From the NCBI GenBank assembly GCA_934448295.1, contig CAKSEY010000012.1, positions 1 to 64,000 on the forward strand: a DNA stretch of 64,000 nucleotides. The letters are read 5' to 3'. This DNA comes from an uncultured Oscillospiraceae bacterium (GTDB lineage Bacteria > Bacillota > Clostridia > Oscillospirales > Ruminococcaceae). The first letter of the stretch is position 1; each line of letters begins with the position of its first letter. The notes beneath the pieces were generated by a model that ran no database searches, was not told the origin of the DNA, and saw nothing but the letters and a program-made list of their open reading frames with translations. The position numbers were made by a program, and so were the translations under genes. Of this stretch, positions 24,919 to 34,600 are shown piece by piece.

Positions 24919-24972
24919 CAGAATAACAGAGCGAGGTAAAGACTCTGTAAAACAATATCGGAGGACAACAAT

Positions 24973-25215
24973 ATGAAAAACATCTTCAAAAACGAAAAAT
25001 TCTGGCTGGTTGCAGCGGGAGCCGCGGGCGTTATCGTAGGCAAAAAGATCATCACGGCAAAGAAAACCAGACAGCTTGCAGTTACAGGTCTTGCAAAGGG
25101 AATGAAGTTCACCAGCGACGCAAAGGCAGCTTTCCAGAACATGAAGGACGAGGCTCAGGATCTTTGCTACGAGGCAAAGGAGCAGGCTGGTCTTAACGAA
25201 GAAAGCGAAGACTAA
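24973..25215 (+). CDS. Small membrane-associated protein, DUF6110-like
   Basis: An 80-aa protein with one N-terminal hydrophobic helix (FWLVAAGAAGVIVGKKIITAK) and a charged amphipathic tail (AKAAFQNMKDEAQDLCYEAKEQAGL). Its stop overlaps the ATG of the metal P-type ATPase by one base. Small proteins of this kind recur directly before such ATPases in Clostridia and are annotated as DUF6110; an accessory or regulatory role for the pump is inferred. Confidence 0.75.
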   Translation: MKNIFKNEKFWLVAAGAAGVIVGKKIITAKKTRQLAVTGLAKGMKFTSDAKAAFQNMKDEAQDLCYEAKEQAGLNEESED

Positions 25216-27302
25216 TGCGCTACAGTATCATATCGGATCTTCCCGGCCGTATCCGAGTGCGCTTCGGGGGATATGCATTTGATAAGGAGCTGGAAAGCAG
25301 TATCGTAGAGTTAACCATGGTTAACTCGTTCGTACTGTCCGCCGAAGCACATTCGGCAAACGGCGGTCTGCTTATCTATTATAAAAAGGACAGCAGGCGC
25401 GAGGTAATCAGCTTTATAGAGAGCCTGGATTTCCGGAAGCTCACCCCTATCGCGGAGGACAATGCCACCCGGGAGATCGACAATAACTTTAAAAACGGAC
25501 TGGCTAAGCTTATAGTCTCGCATTATGTCAAGAAGCTGCTGCTCCCTGCGCCGATTTGCGCCGCGCTGACTGTATTTAACAGCGCGAAGTATATCCTGAA
25601 AGGACTTTCCGAGCTGGGAGAGGGCAGGCTGACAGTGGAGGTGCTGGACGCGGCGTCTATCACAGCCTGTCTTGCGCAGCGCAACTTCAAGACGGCGTCA
25701 ACGATCATGCTGCTGCTTTCCGTTTCCTCGCTGCTGGAGGACTACACCCACGCGCGGACGAAGGCCGTGCTTACTTCCAGCCTTGCGGTCAAGGCGGACA
25801 AGGTGTGGCTTGCTAACGGCAGCGAGGACGTGCTTATCCCGATGGAGGAGCTCAAAATCGGCGACCAGATACGCGTCAGGACTGGCAGCGTGATACCTGT
25901 GGACGGAGAGATCACCTCCGGTGAGGCATACATCAACGAAGCCTCGATGACCGGCGAGCCGCTGGCGGTGATGAAATCTGCAGGTTCCACCGTTTTTGCG
26001 GGCACCGTTGTTGAGGAGGGCTCCGTTGTCGTAAAGGTCAGGGCGGTAAGCTCGGACACCAAGATACAGAAAATCATCGAGCTGATAGACACCTCGGAGA
26101 ACCTGAAAGCCGGAATACAGAGCCGCGCGGAAAGGCTGGCGGACAGCATAGTTCCGTTCAGCTTCCTGGGCTTCGGGTTGACGCTGCTATTCACAGGGAA
26201 TGTCACAAAGGCGGTTTCGCTGCTGATGGTGGACTATTCCTGCGCAATAAAGCTGTCGGCGCCTATCGCCGTAATTTCAGCGCTGCGAGAGGCCGCCGAC
26301 CACAATATCACGATAAAGGGCGGAAAGTATCTTGAAGCCTTTGCCGCAGCGGATACCATCGTGTTCGACAAGACCGGGACCCTCACCAACGCCGAGCCTG
26401 TGCTCGACAAGGTGATTCCGTTCGGGGAGCACTCAGAGGAGGAGGTTCTCAGAACAGCCGCCTGCATTGAGGAGCACTTCCCGCACAGCATGGCGCGTGC
26501 GATAGTAAAGTGCGCCGAGGAACGCGGGGTAGTCCACGCAGAAGAACACGCGGAGGTCAGCTACATAGTCGCCCACGGAATCGCAACAACGCTCCACGGC
26601 GAACGCGCCGTTATCGGAAGCAGGCATTTTGTCTGCGACGACGAGGGAGTAACGATAACCGATGAGCAGCAGGCGCGCATTGACGAAAATTCCGGTGCGT
26701 CCTCCGTTATTTATCTTGCGGTAGGCGGAAAGCTCGCAGGGGCGCTGCTCATAAACGACCCGCCCCGTGCGGAGGCGGCGGAAGCGGTTGCACTTATGAA
26801 GAAATGCGGCATAGAAAACGTCGTTATGCTCACCGGCGACAGCAGCTCTGCGGCAGAGAAAATCGCACAGCAGCTCGGCATAACCGAGGTGCACTCGCAG
26901 GTGCTCCCCGAGGAAAAGCACAGCCACATTGAGCAGCTTAAAGCCGAGGGTCACCGCGTAATAATGGTGGGCGACGGAATAAACGACGCTCCCGCGCTGG
27001 CGGCGGCTGACGTTTCAGTAGCAATGAGCGACGCCTCCGACATAGCGAAGGAAACAGCGGATATCACGCTTCGTGGCGCAAAGCTTACGGAGCTTGCGGT
27101 GCTTCGGATGCTCAGCGAACAGCTTATGCAGAGAATAAACTCAAACTACAGGTTTATCCTCACGTTTAACACGGCGCTGATCGCGCTGGGTTTCTTCGGG
27201 GTGATAACGCCCTCGCTATCTGCGCTGCTTCACAACGGTTCGACCATTGCAATATGCGCAAAGAGCATGACTCCGCTGCTGAAAAGCGGTGACGCTGTAT
27301 AA
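25215..27302 (+). CDS. Heavy-metal-translocating P1B-type ATPase
   Basis: A 695-aa transporter. The N-terminal region (SIISDLPGRIRVRF) is a degenerate metal-binding-like domain without CxxC. Actuator motif EASMTGEP, phosphorylation site VFDKTGTLT (D385), the HP-type region HFPHSMARAI and hinge GDGINDAPALAAADVSVAMS are intact. The transmembrane metal site is DYSCAIKLSAP, not CPC, as in CtpC-like pumps implicated in Mn or Zn export. The operon starts with the small DUF6110-like protein and lies next to, but divergent from, the DtxR-boxed cassette. The metal is not settled. Confidence 0.88.
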   Translation: MRYSIISDLPGRIRVRFGGYAFDKELESSIVELTMVNSFVLSAEAHSANGGLLIYYKKDSRREVISFIESLDFRKLTPIAEDNATREIDNNFKNGLAKLIVSHYVKKLLLPAPICAALTVFNSAKYILKGLSELGEGRLTVEVLDAASITACLAQRNFKTASTIMLLLSVSSLLEDYTHARTKAVLTSSLAVKADKVWLANGSEDVLIPMEELKIGDQIRVRTGSVIPVDGEITSGEAYINEASMTGEPLAVMKSAGSTVFAGTVVEEGSVVVKVRAVSSDTKIQKIIELIDTSENLKAGIQSRAERLADSIVPFSFLGFGLTLLFTGNVTKAVSLLMVDYSCAIKLSAPIAVISALREAADHNITIKGGKYLEAFAAADTIVFDKTGTLTNAEPVLDKVIPFGEHSEEEVLRTAACIEEHFPHSMARAIVKCAEERGVVHAEEHAEVSYIVAHGIATTLHGERAVIGSRHFVCDDEGVTITDEQQARIDENSGASSVIYLAVGGKLAGALLINDPPRAEAAEAVALMKKCGIENVVMLTGDSSSAAEKIAQQLGITEVHSQVLPEEKHSHIEQLKAEGHRVIMVGDGINDAPALAAADVSVAMSDASDIAKETADITLRGAKLTELAVLRMLSEQLMQRINSNYRFILTFNTALIALGFFGVITPSLSALLHNGSTIAICAKSMTPLLKSGDAV

Positions 27303-27417
27303 AAATTTCTCCCGTGCGGGTCACAGGGGACATCAAAGGGATATAGTCGCAAACCCGCCTTACGAAAGGAATTGTAGTGACACATAACCAATGCAGACCA
27401 TACCCTAACCAATAAAA

Positions 27418-27444
27418 AGGACGCTTTTCGATGAAAGGCGTCCT
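27418..27444 (+). terminator. Hairpin after the ATPase operon
   Basis: AGGACGC-tTTTC-gat-GAAAg-GCGTCCT, a long imperfect stem immediately before the composite repeat. It may be the terminator that the repeat has inserted behind. Confidence 0.5.
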
Positions 27445-27448
27445 CAAA

Positions 27449-27821
27449 CTGTCGATAAAGGCGCATCTGCATCGTTGGGCGAAAGCTTAGTTGCGCGGCG
27501 TCCATGTTCTGTCGTTAGTTTGGCGCAACACGAAACAAATCCGTTAAGCAATTACGCGGTTTTTGCGCCAAACTAGCCCCTCTGGCACTTCGTGCCACCT
27601 CCCCCGCTGGGGGAGACACGCGCTTTTGGCTTTCGCTTGTGACATCGTGTCACAACTCCGCATGACGGCAGGCACAAACACGATGTTTGTGGTGTTGCCC
27701 CCAAGCCCGACACGATGTCGGGCAATAAAGGGCAACGTCCGCAAAGCCTAGCCGTCATGCGGGTTCCTAGCATCTGCACCTTTCTCGGCAGCCTGGGATA
27801 GATACTTTTTCGACAAGTTGA
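27449..27821. repeat. Composite hairpin repeat, copy 1 (373 bp)
   Basis: Shares its ends with copy 2 (45264-45393): CTGTCGATAAAGGCGCATCTGC on one side and CTAGCATCTGCACCTTTCTC, then CTGGGATAGATACTTTTTCG, on the other. Inside is a series of perfect hairpins: 13-bp arms at 27516-27528/27563-27575; TGGCAC/GTGCCA; CTCCCCC/GGGGGAG; TTGTGACA/TGTCACAA; 12-bp arms CCGCATGACGGC/GCCGTCATGCGG (27658-27669/27751-27762); and, nested within these, GTTGCCC/GGGCAAC, CACAAAC/GTTTGTG and GCCCGAC/GTCGGGC. It resembles palindromic dispersed repeats of gut Clostridia; no transposase is inside. Open frames across it are accidental. Confidence 0.85.
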
Positions 27822-27924
27822 GACCTTTAGGTCTTGAATACACACAACAGGTTCTGGACGCGTATCTTAGTCTTGAGGATGACTATGAAGCGATGACCTC
27901 CGACTACCGAAAAATGTCGAGATC

Positions 27925-28428
27925 ATGCACTGCCGGAGCCATTGCAAAAAACTGCAGCATGTCGATCTTGAGCAGGTGAAAAAGTACAAGGAACAGTGGA
28001 TTATGGAGATTCAGCGTGATCGTAATAGGGAAACTCTGGTTTTTGATATAACCTATATTTTTGGAGAGAAAAGTACAAATAAGTATATCTCCGTTCCTGA
28101 AGCAAGCGAAGAGAAACTTGTGGACGCGGCAGTGCATGAGCTGATCAATAATTGCGGCGAGGTGCTCATTTGCACACAGAATGAAGTAAAGACAGAGGAA
28201 AAACTGCGGGGACACGGTTATCGTTCAGGCGTGGACTACTTCTTTTTTTCTGATCTGAAATACGGCTTTATCAATATGCAGAAGAAATCGGAAAAGGCTG
28301 AGCAGGATTATCTGTGGAACATATACTGCAAGATTATTTATTCGCCCCACTGCCGTTATGAGCAATGGCACATTGGAGAACATATGGCGCTCTGCAAGAG
28401 CCAAACTGCTTCGTTTATCCAGGCTTAA
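27925..28428 (+). CDS. Hypothetical protein, possibly truncated
   Basis: A 167-codon frame whose middle is protein-like (ETLVFDITYIFGEKSTNKYI; AVHELINNCGEVLICTQNEV; SGVDYFFFSDLKYGFINM). No family is assigned. There is no clear ribosome binding site, and the first 15 codons look out of frame. Just upstream another frame (27801-27910) reads LEYTQQVLDAYLSLEDDYEA, a further coding-like piece entering directly from the end of the repeat. Together they suggest a gene broken when the repeat was acquired. Base composition is AT-richer than neighbours. Confidence 0.4.
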   Translation: MHCRSHCKKLQHVDLEQVKKYKEQWIMEIQRDRNRETLVFDITYIFGEKSTNKYISVPEASEEKLVDAAVHELINNCGEVLICTQNEVKTEEKLRGHGYRSGVDYFFFSDLKYGFINMQKKSEKAEQDYLWNIYCKIIYSPHCRYEQWHIGEHMALCKSQTASFIQA

Positions 28429-28469
28429 CGTGACGCCGTTATTTCCGGAAAACACATAAACCCAGGAAA

Positions 28470-28618
28470 CGCTGGATAAAACAAAATCGCCCAATATTGC
28501 GGTGCTGGAACGGGGCGGCGCGTATGACTACTGCACCGTTTTCAATAATGGATCCGTGCGGCACGCCGCTGTTCAGCCTGGAGATAATGCCGGGATCCCC
28601 GATAATTTCATAGCATAA
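28470..28618 (+). pseudogene. Short coding remnant
   Basis: A frame ending at TAA 28616-28618 reads NIAVLERGGAYDYCTVFNNG and GIPDNFIA without a start codon or binding site. It looks like the C-terminal end of a lost gene. No family recognised; low confidence. Confidence 0.2.
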
Positions 28619-28620
28619 AA

Positions 28621-28649
28621 AGGCGGCTTCGGGAAACCCGGAGCCGCCT
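28621..28649 (-). terminator. Terminator of the giant surface protein gene
   Basis: AGGCGGCT-tCGGG-aaa-CCCGg-AGCCGCCT. On the minus strand the stem is followed by TTTTTATG, a strong intrinsic terminator 24 bp after the stop codon. Confidence 0.85.
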
Positions 28650-28672
28650 ATGTTATTATGCCAGTCCGTGCA

Positions 28673-31600
28673 TTACTCAGCCACTATCGCCATGAGTATC
28701 GCGGAAGCGTCCAGCGCATTCATTACACCGTCGCCGTTAAAGTCTGCCATGCGGGGATTCTCGCCCTTGGAGTACCCCACGATATCCTTTAATATCATAG
28801 CCGCGTCCAGCGCGTTCAATATGCCGTCGTTGCTGAGATCTCCGGGCAGGTCGCTGTATTCGCACACCATAACGACATACTCGCCGCCCGTGTACGCACC
28901 GGGTATCGCCGCCGCGCCGTCCTCGGCTATCCGCGCGCAGCACTGGAATTCCAGACCGCCTTCCGTCAGCCGGTATACGTTCGCGAACTGATCCGCAAAC
29001 TCCCTGCGGAACGTCAGCTTTAGTTCAGCCTGGATAACCGTGCCGCTTATTTTCAGGTCAGCGCCGAAAACTCCGCGCAGCCCGCTCCTGTCGGCGTTTC
29101 CGGGGAGCGCGGTAAGGTCGGCGGCAGAAGCGGAATTTATCGCCGCGCCGTCGATTATCCAGCTCTTTATACTGTCGGTAATGAATTCCGCCTTTATCCT
29201 GCTGTCGGCTATCGCCTTTATCACGTCCGCAGGGACGGTGGTTTCGCCGTTGAGCGAGATCACCGCGCTTCCGCCGCCCTGCTTCATGAGGTCAGCCGCG
29301 ATGTCCGCCCAGGACTTCTGAACGCCGTTTATACCGGGCTGTGTTTCCGTGACCGCCGCAGGTCTGGAGGGTCTTGCAGTTCCCCCGGAAGAGTTACCGC
29401 CGGAGGAGGATTTCCTCGGAGACATTTCGTAGCCGCAGACCGTGCACAGCTCCGGCTTTGTATAGGTCGCCGCGCCGCCGGAAACATGATTTTCAATGTC
29501 GGAGACCGCACCGCACACCTCGCAGATATGCCAGTGTCCCGACTTGTCGGATTCATATTTTTCCGACCATTTGTGCCCCGCCGCCGGAACAGTGCGGCGC
29601 TCTGTTGAGAGCTTCTCGCCGCAAACCGTGCAGTAAATCGCTTCGTCATAGGAGCCGTCCACGGTGCAGGCCGCAGGAATCTCGTTCTCCCTGACCGCCC
29701 CGCCGGGAGTGTGCCCCGCTGCCGGAATAGTTTTGTGCTCTGTTGAGAGCTTCTCGCCGCAAACCGTGCAGTAAATCGCTTCGTCATAGGAGCCGTCCAC
29801 GGTGCAGGACGCAGGAATTTCGTTCTCCCTGACCGCTTCGCCGGGAGTGTGCCCGGTCGCCGGAATGGTCTTGTGCTCGGTGGAGATTTTTTCACTGCAA
29901 ACCGTGCAGTAGATCGCTTCGTCATAGGAGCCGTCCGCGGTGCAGGACGCGGGAACCTCGTTCTCCCTGACCGCTTCGCCGGGAGTGTGCCCGGTCTTTG
30001 CCAGAACAACGTTTTGCAGCGCAGTTTCCTGGGTTCCGGCTTCGTCAAGGAAATACCTTGTGCAGAGTCCGCATTCCCAGTACTCGGCGTTGCCGTCGGA
30101 AATGCAGTCCGGCTCGGAGCGGTCGTGGCGCGTTAGCTCGCCGTGACCGCTTTTCAGCGTGAGCGAAACCGCCTGGCTCGGATTCAGGCTGTCGGTTTCG
30201 GCAAACCTGATATACCCCGTCACAAGCTCGTCATGCCCGACAGGAGCGGCGTTTTCCGAACCCCAGTCTGAGCCGTCAAAGCTGAACTCCACGCCGGAAA
30301 GCCCGGTCACTATTTCAGCGGTGATATTGCTTCCGGTGCTTGTCAGTCCCATCCTGAAGTCAGACTGCAAGGGAGCCTGCTGGTCGCCCTTTGCGGCGAG
30401 GGTCACCGTGATTCTGAACGTGAAATCAGCGTAGTTCTGCGTGGGGAGGGTCACGGTTATTTCAGCCGTGTTTCCGATGGATTCCTCCGTATTCTCTCCG
30501 AGCGTGAAGTACAGCTTTCCGTCAGAATACCGCGCGCTGTCTGCGGCGAGTATTCCGTTAACGTCAGTGACCGCAATGGAAGCCGGGAAGATCTCCCCGG
30601 TGTTTTCGGGAAGCCCGCCGAGGGAAACGCTCTTTTCCCCACTTGCGCCCCAGTGGCAGGAGAGCGCAGTATCAGCCATCGCCGGAGCCTGCGCCTTTGC
30701 TATATCCAGAGTTACGTCAGCGGTGAGCGGCTTGTAGTACTCCGGGTGAACGTCGGCGGTGAACACAGCCGTGTACTTTCCGGTATCGCCGACGTTCGGT
30801 ATATCTCCGCCGGAAAGCGCCCATCTGCCGGGAATTTCGTCGGTGCCGAGCATTGCTTTCAGCCCGGAAACGGACAGACTGCCCAGACTGCCGCCGAACG
30901 TACCGGAGGCAGTTCCGGAGCCGCTTGCGGTGAGCGCCGCAGGGGTTATCGTAAACGTCCAGTCCGGGGAGGTCACGTCGCTGGCGGCAAGGTAGCACTC
31001 GCTCTTGGCAACGTCTATTTTTACGGTGTAGGTTCCGGGGGCGATCGGCTCTGTTGGAACTCCGTCCAGATAGTACTTTACCGCCGTTATTTCGCCCATG
31101 CCCGTTTCTGAGCCGTCGCTGAACCTGCGCGCTTCAACGGCCGCAGCAAGCGGAAGCCCGGTGTACTCGGTATCGGCAGGCGCGTGGAATATGAAGTCAT
31201 CCGCAGCGGGGGTGCCGTAGTATATCGTGTAAAGCCAGCCGCCGATCCCGCTTGCCGCATTGTAGTATTCGCCCTCTGCCACGTCAATGAGCACCTTTAT
31301 CGTTTCCGGTTTTACGGGTACGGTTATTTCGCCGCTGGTGCTGCTTAAATAGTGCAGGGTTATTTCGCCGACTCCCTCAGCTCCGTCGTTTACGGTGACG
31401 GAAACGGGTTTCCCCTCGCCGTTATATCTGCAATCCTCCGGGGCGGTGAATTTGAACAGGTCGGCGGTGATGTCTCCCTTTACGATGGTGAATTCCCAGC
31501 CGCCCGAGAGCACAGCCGCCTTGTAGTTTTCCCCATCGGCGACGTCTGCCGTTACGGTGTATGTCCCGGGAATAACCGGGTCTGATTCAGCGCCGTCACG

Positions 31601-34600
31601 GTAGTATTTCAGAGTGATATCTCCCGCGCCGGTGATCCCGGGCTTCACAGCGATTTCTGCTTCCTTTGCCGCGCCGTTGTATTTAAGGTAGGACGGCGGG
31701 GAAAATTCCAGGTCAGCCGCCGTGAGCGCCAGCTTTTCTACCTTAACGGTGCAGTCCGCAGAGGTATCGGCTATGAACGAGGAATCCGCGCCGCTGTAAT
31801 TCAGCACGAATCTGCAATCGTCGCCCGCAGCGGGGAGCGCAGAGGTCGTGACATTAGTTTTCGCACCGTCCGGGAGCGCTGTGGCGGCGACTACCTCCTT
31901 ATCGTTCAGCGTTACCGTGAACGAGCCGCTGCCAGCGGTGAGCGCAGTCTTTGAATAAGCCTGCGGCATTCCGTCAAATTTCACCAAGGAATACACAGTG
32001 AGATCCGCCGTGCCAAGGTAAGCCGGGGAATCCGCAGAGCTGTTCTCAAGGATCACGCCGGATTTGTATCCGATGGACGGCGCGCTGTCCTCCCGCAGCG
32101 AGGGATAATACGCGATCCCAGCCGCCTTGTCGTTCGCCTTTTTCGTCCAGAACGTGGAATCAAGCCCCATAGTCGTCAGCGCGTCCGCGGAGGTCATCCG
32201 GAGGGTCGTGAGCCCCTGCGCCGCTCCCTCGAGATCCGCTCCGGCGATTCCCTTTGCGCCGCTTGTGTCGGAGTTGTACCAGCAGTTTTTCGTATATTTA
32301 TTATTGGTTCCGCATATTGCGCCAACGCTGTCGGTTCCGGTCACGGTGCCGATGTTTATGCAATCTATGGTCGTTGTTGAGCTTTCGCCGCATATACCGC
32401 CGACATTCCTGACGCCGCTTACCGCGTTTCCGTTAACGCACCGCCCCTTTGTATCTGACGCGTGACCAATGATACCGCCAACATTATTTCTGCCGGTAAT
32501 ACTTCCGTTTTCAGTGATAATATCATACACCCAGCCCGATACATAGCCGAAAAGTCCGACATTATCAGAATCAGGCTGATTAATTATCAGATTGGATATC
32601 TTATGTCCATCTCCGCTGAAAAACGCATAGAATGGCGTGACTTCGTTTCCTATCGGGGTGATATTTCTTCCTGAAAGGTCGATATCGCTTTGCAGGACGT
32701 AGTTTCTGCGCCACATTGCGCTGTTCTGTGTGAGCTTCTCAAATTCATCTGCCGTGGTTATGGGATTATAATATCGCCAGCTGTCACTATTCAGCGTGAA
32801 ATAGTTGTACATACGCAGCTCGCCGGACTGCGCCTTTCCTACGCCTTTAAGGCTGATGAGCGTGTAATTGTCGGTGCGGTATCTTCCGTTCGCCGTGCCC
32901 GTGGTGTAGCTTCCTGTTTCCCAGATGTCGCCGGAAAAGTCGGATTGCCGACTGGTCAGGTTTTGGGTTTTAACAGGACCGCCAAATTCATTCACCAAGA
33001 AAAGATCATTGGAGTAATAGCACGTTGTCGAGGGACCGGTACAGACAATACCGCCGACCTTACTGTTGCCGCATATCTCAGCCATGCTGAAGCTGTAGTA
33101 AACGTCGGCGCTGCTTCCCGCCGAGCCGCAGATACCGCCGACAAAGGAATCGCCGACCAGCATTCCGGTGTTGTAGCAGTTCGCTAATGTGCTTCCGTCT
33201 GTGCTTTCGCCGCATACGCCGCCGGTTTTGAGGATTCCCGTGACGGCTCCGGTGTTGTAGGACATCTGTACGGTGCCGCTGTTCTTGCCGCAGACGCCGC
33301 CTGCCGATTCCTTTCCGGTGACGGGAGCGTTGTTGTAGCAGCCGGTGATGGTTCCCGCGTTCATGCCGCAGATGGAGCCGGTGCAGTTCCCGCCGGATAT
33401 TTTGCCGCTTTCAATGCCAACGTATGTTATGGTACCGGTGTTATAGCCGAAAAGACCAGAATAGTCCCCGACCGCAGATATCTTCACGTTGTTCAGGACG
33501 TGGCCGTTGCCGCTGAATTTCCCGCTGAACGGCACGGTTTCAGTGCCTATCGGGGAGAACGATCCTCCCGTAAGCTGGATATCTCCGGCAAGGACGTAAT
33601 TTCCGCCCCACTTCGTATTGTCCCCGGCGAGAGCAAGCAGCTCCCGTTCGGTGCTTATTTCGGTGTAGGAGTCCCATTCGGGTGAGGCTTCCGTGCCGAA
33701 GTTGTAGTATTCAAGCCTTGTTTCTTCCTGCTTCGCTCCGGCGGGAACAGGGTCGGCGCGGAGAATTGTTTTCTTTCTGCCGGCAACATTTTCCCTGACG
33801 TATCCCTCCGTCCAGCTTTCCGGCTTGAAAGAGTTTATTACCTCCTCAGCCGGAGCGCTGCTGGCTGAGCCGCTGACGTCCGCCTTACCGCCTATTGCGG
33901 TAAGCCCGCTGCCGCTGCTGTATATGCAGTCTGTGAAAGAGGTATGGTCGCCGCCGTTTCCGCAGACGCTTCCAAGCGAGCCGCTGCCGCTGACCTTTCC
34001 GGTATTCGCGCAGCCGCTGACGCTGGAAACAATTTCATGACCATTGGATTCGTAGCCGCTTACCGAACCGCAGATACCGCCGATCTTTCCGGTTCCGGTG
34101 ACTTCACCGGAGTTGAAGCAGCCGCTGATTTTCGATCCATAATTTCCTTCGCCGCAGATACCGCCGACGTTTTCCGTGCCGCTGACCGCGCCGGAGTTAT
34201 AGCAGTTCTCGATTTCACCGCCAGAAGAGCTGCCGCACACTCCGCCTGCCTGTTTCGGGCTTTCAACAGTGCCGGAGTTATAGCAGTTCTCGATTTTGCC
34301 GCCAGAAGAGCCACCGCATACTCCGCCTGTTGTGCGGTTTTCATCATGGGTTCCCGCAGTGCAGCTTACGCTTCCGGTGTTTCGGCAGGAGATCAGCGTA
34401 CCTTCGCTGTAAGCGCACACGCCGCCGACATATCCGAACTCACCGCTGACCGAGCAGGAACTCGTGCAGTTGATAAGACTGCCGTTATTTTCAGCAGCAA
34501 TTCCGCCGACGCTTTGCTTGCCGTATATAGAGCCGCCGTCCAGCGTAAGATCTCTGATAACGCTGCCGCTGTTGACCTCGCCGAAAAGCGCCACTTTGAA

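Noticed and set aside
27449..27821. CRISPR array
   Set aside because: The hairpins differ from each other and are not evenly spaced; there are no identical direct repeats with unique spacers and no cas genes.
27230..27845. Several 60-90 codon frames across the composite repeat
   Set aside because: They run through palindromes and would encode mirrored low-complexity peptides; no binding sites.
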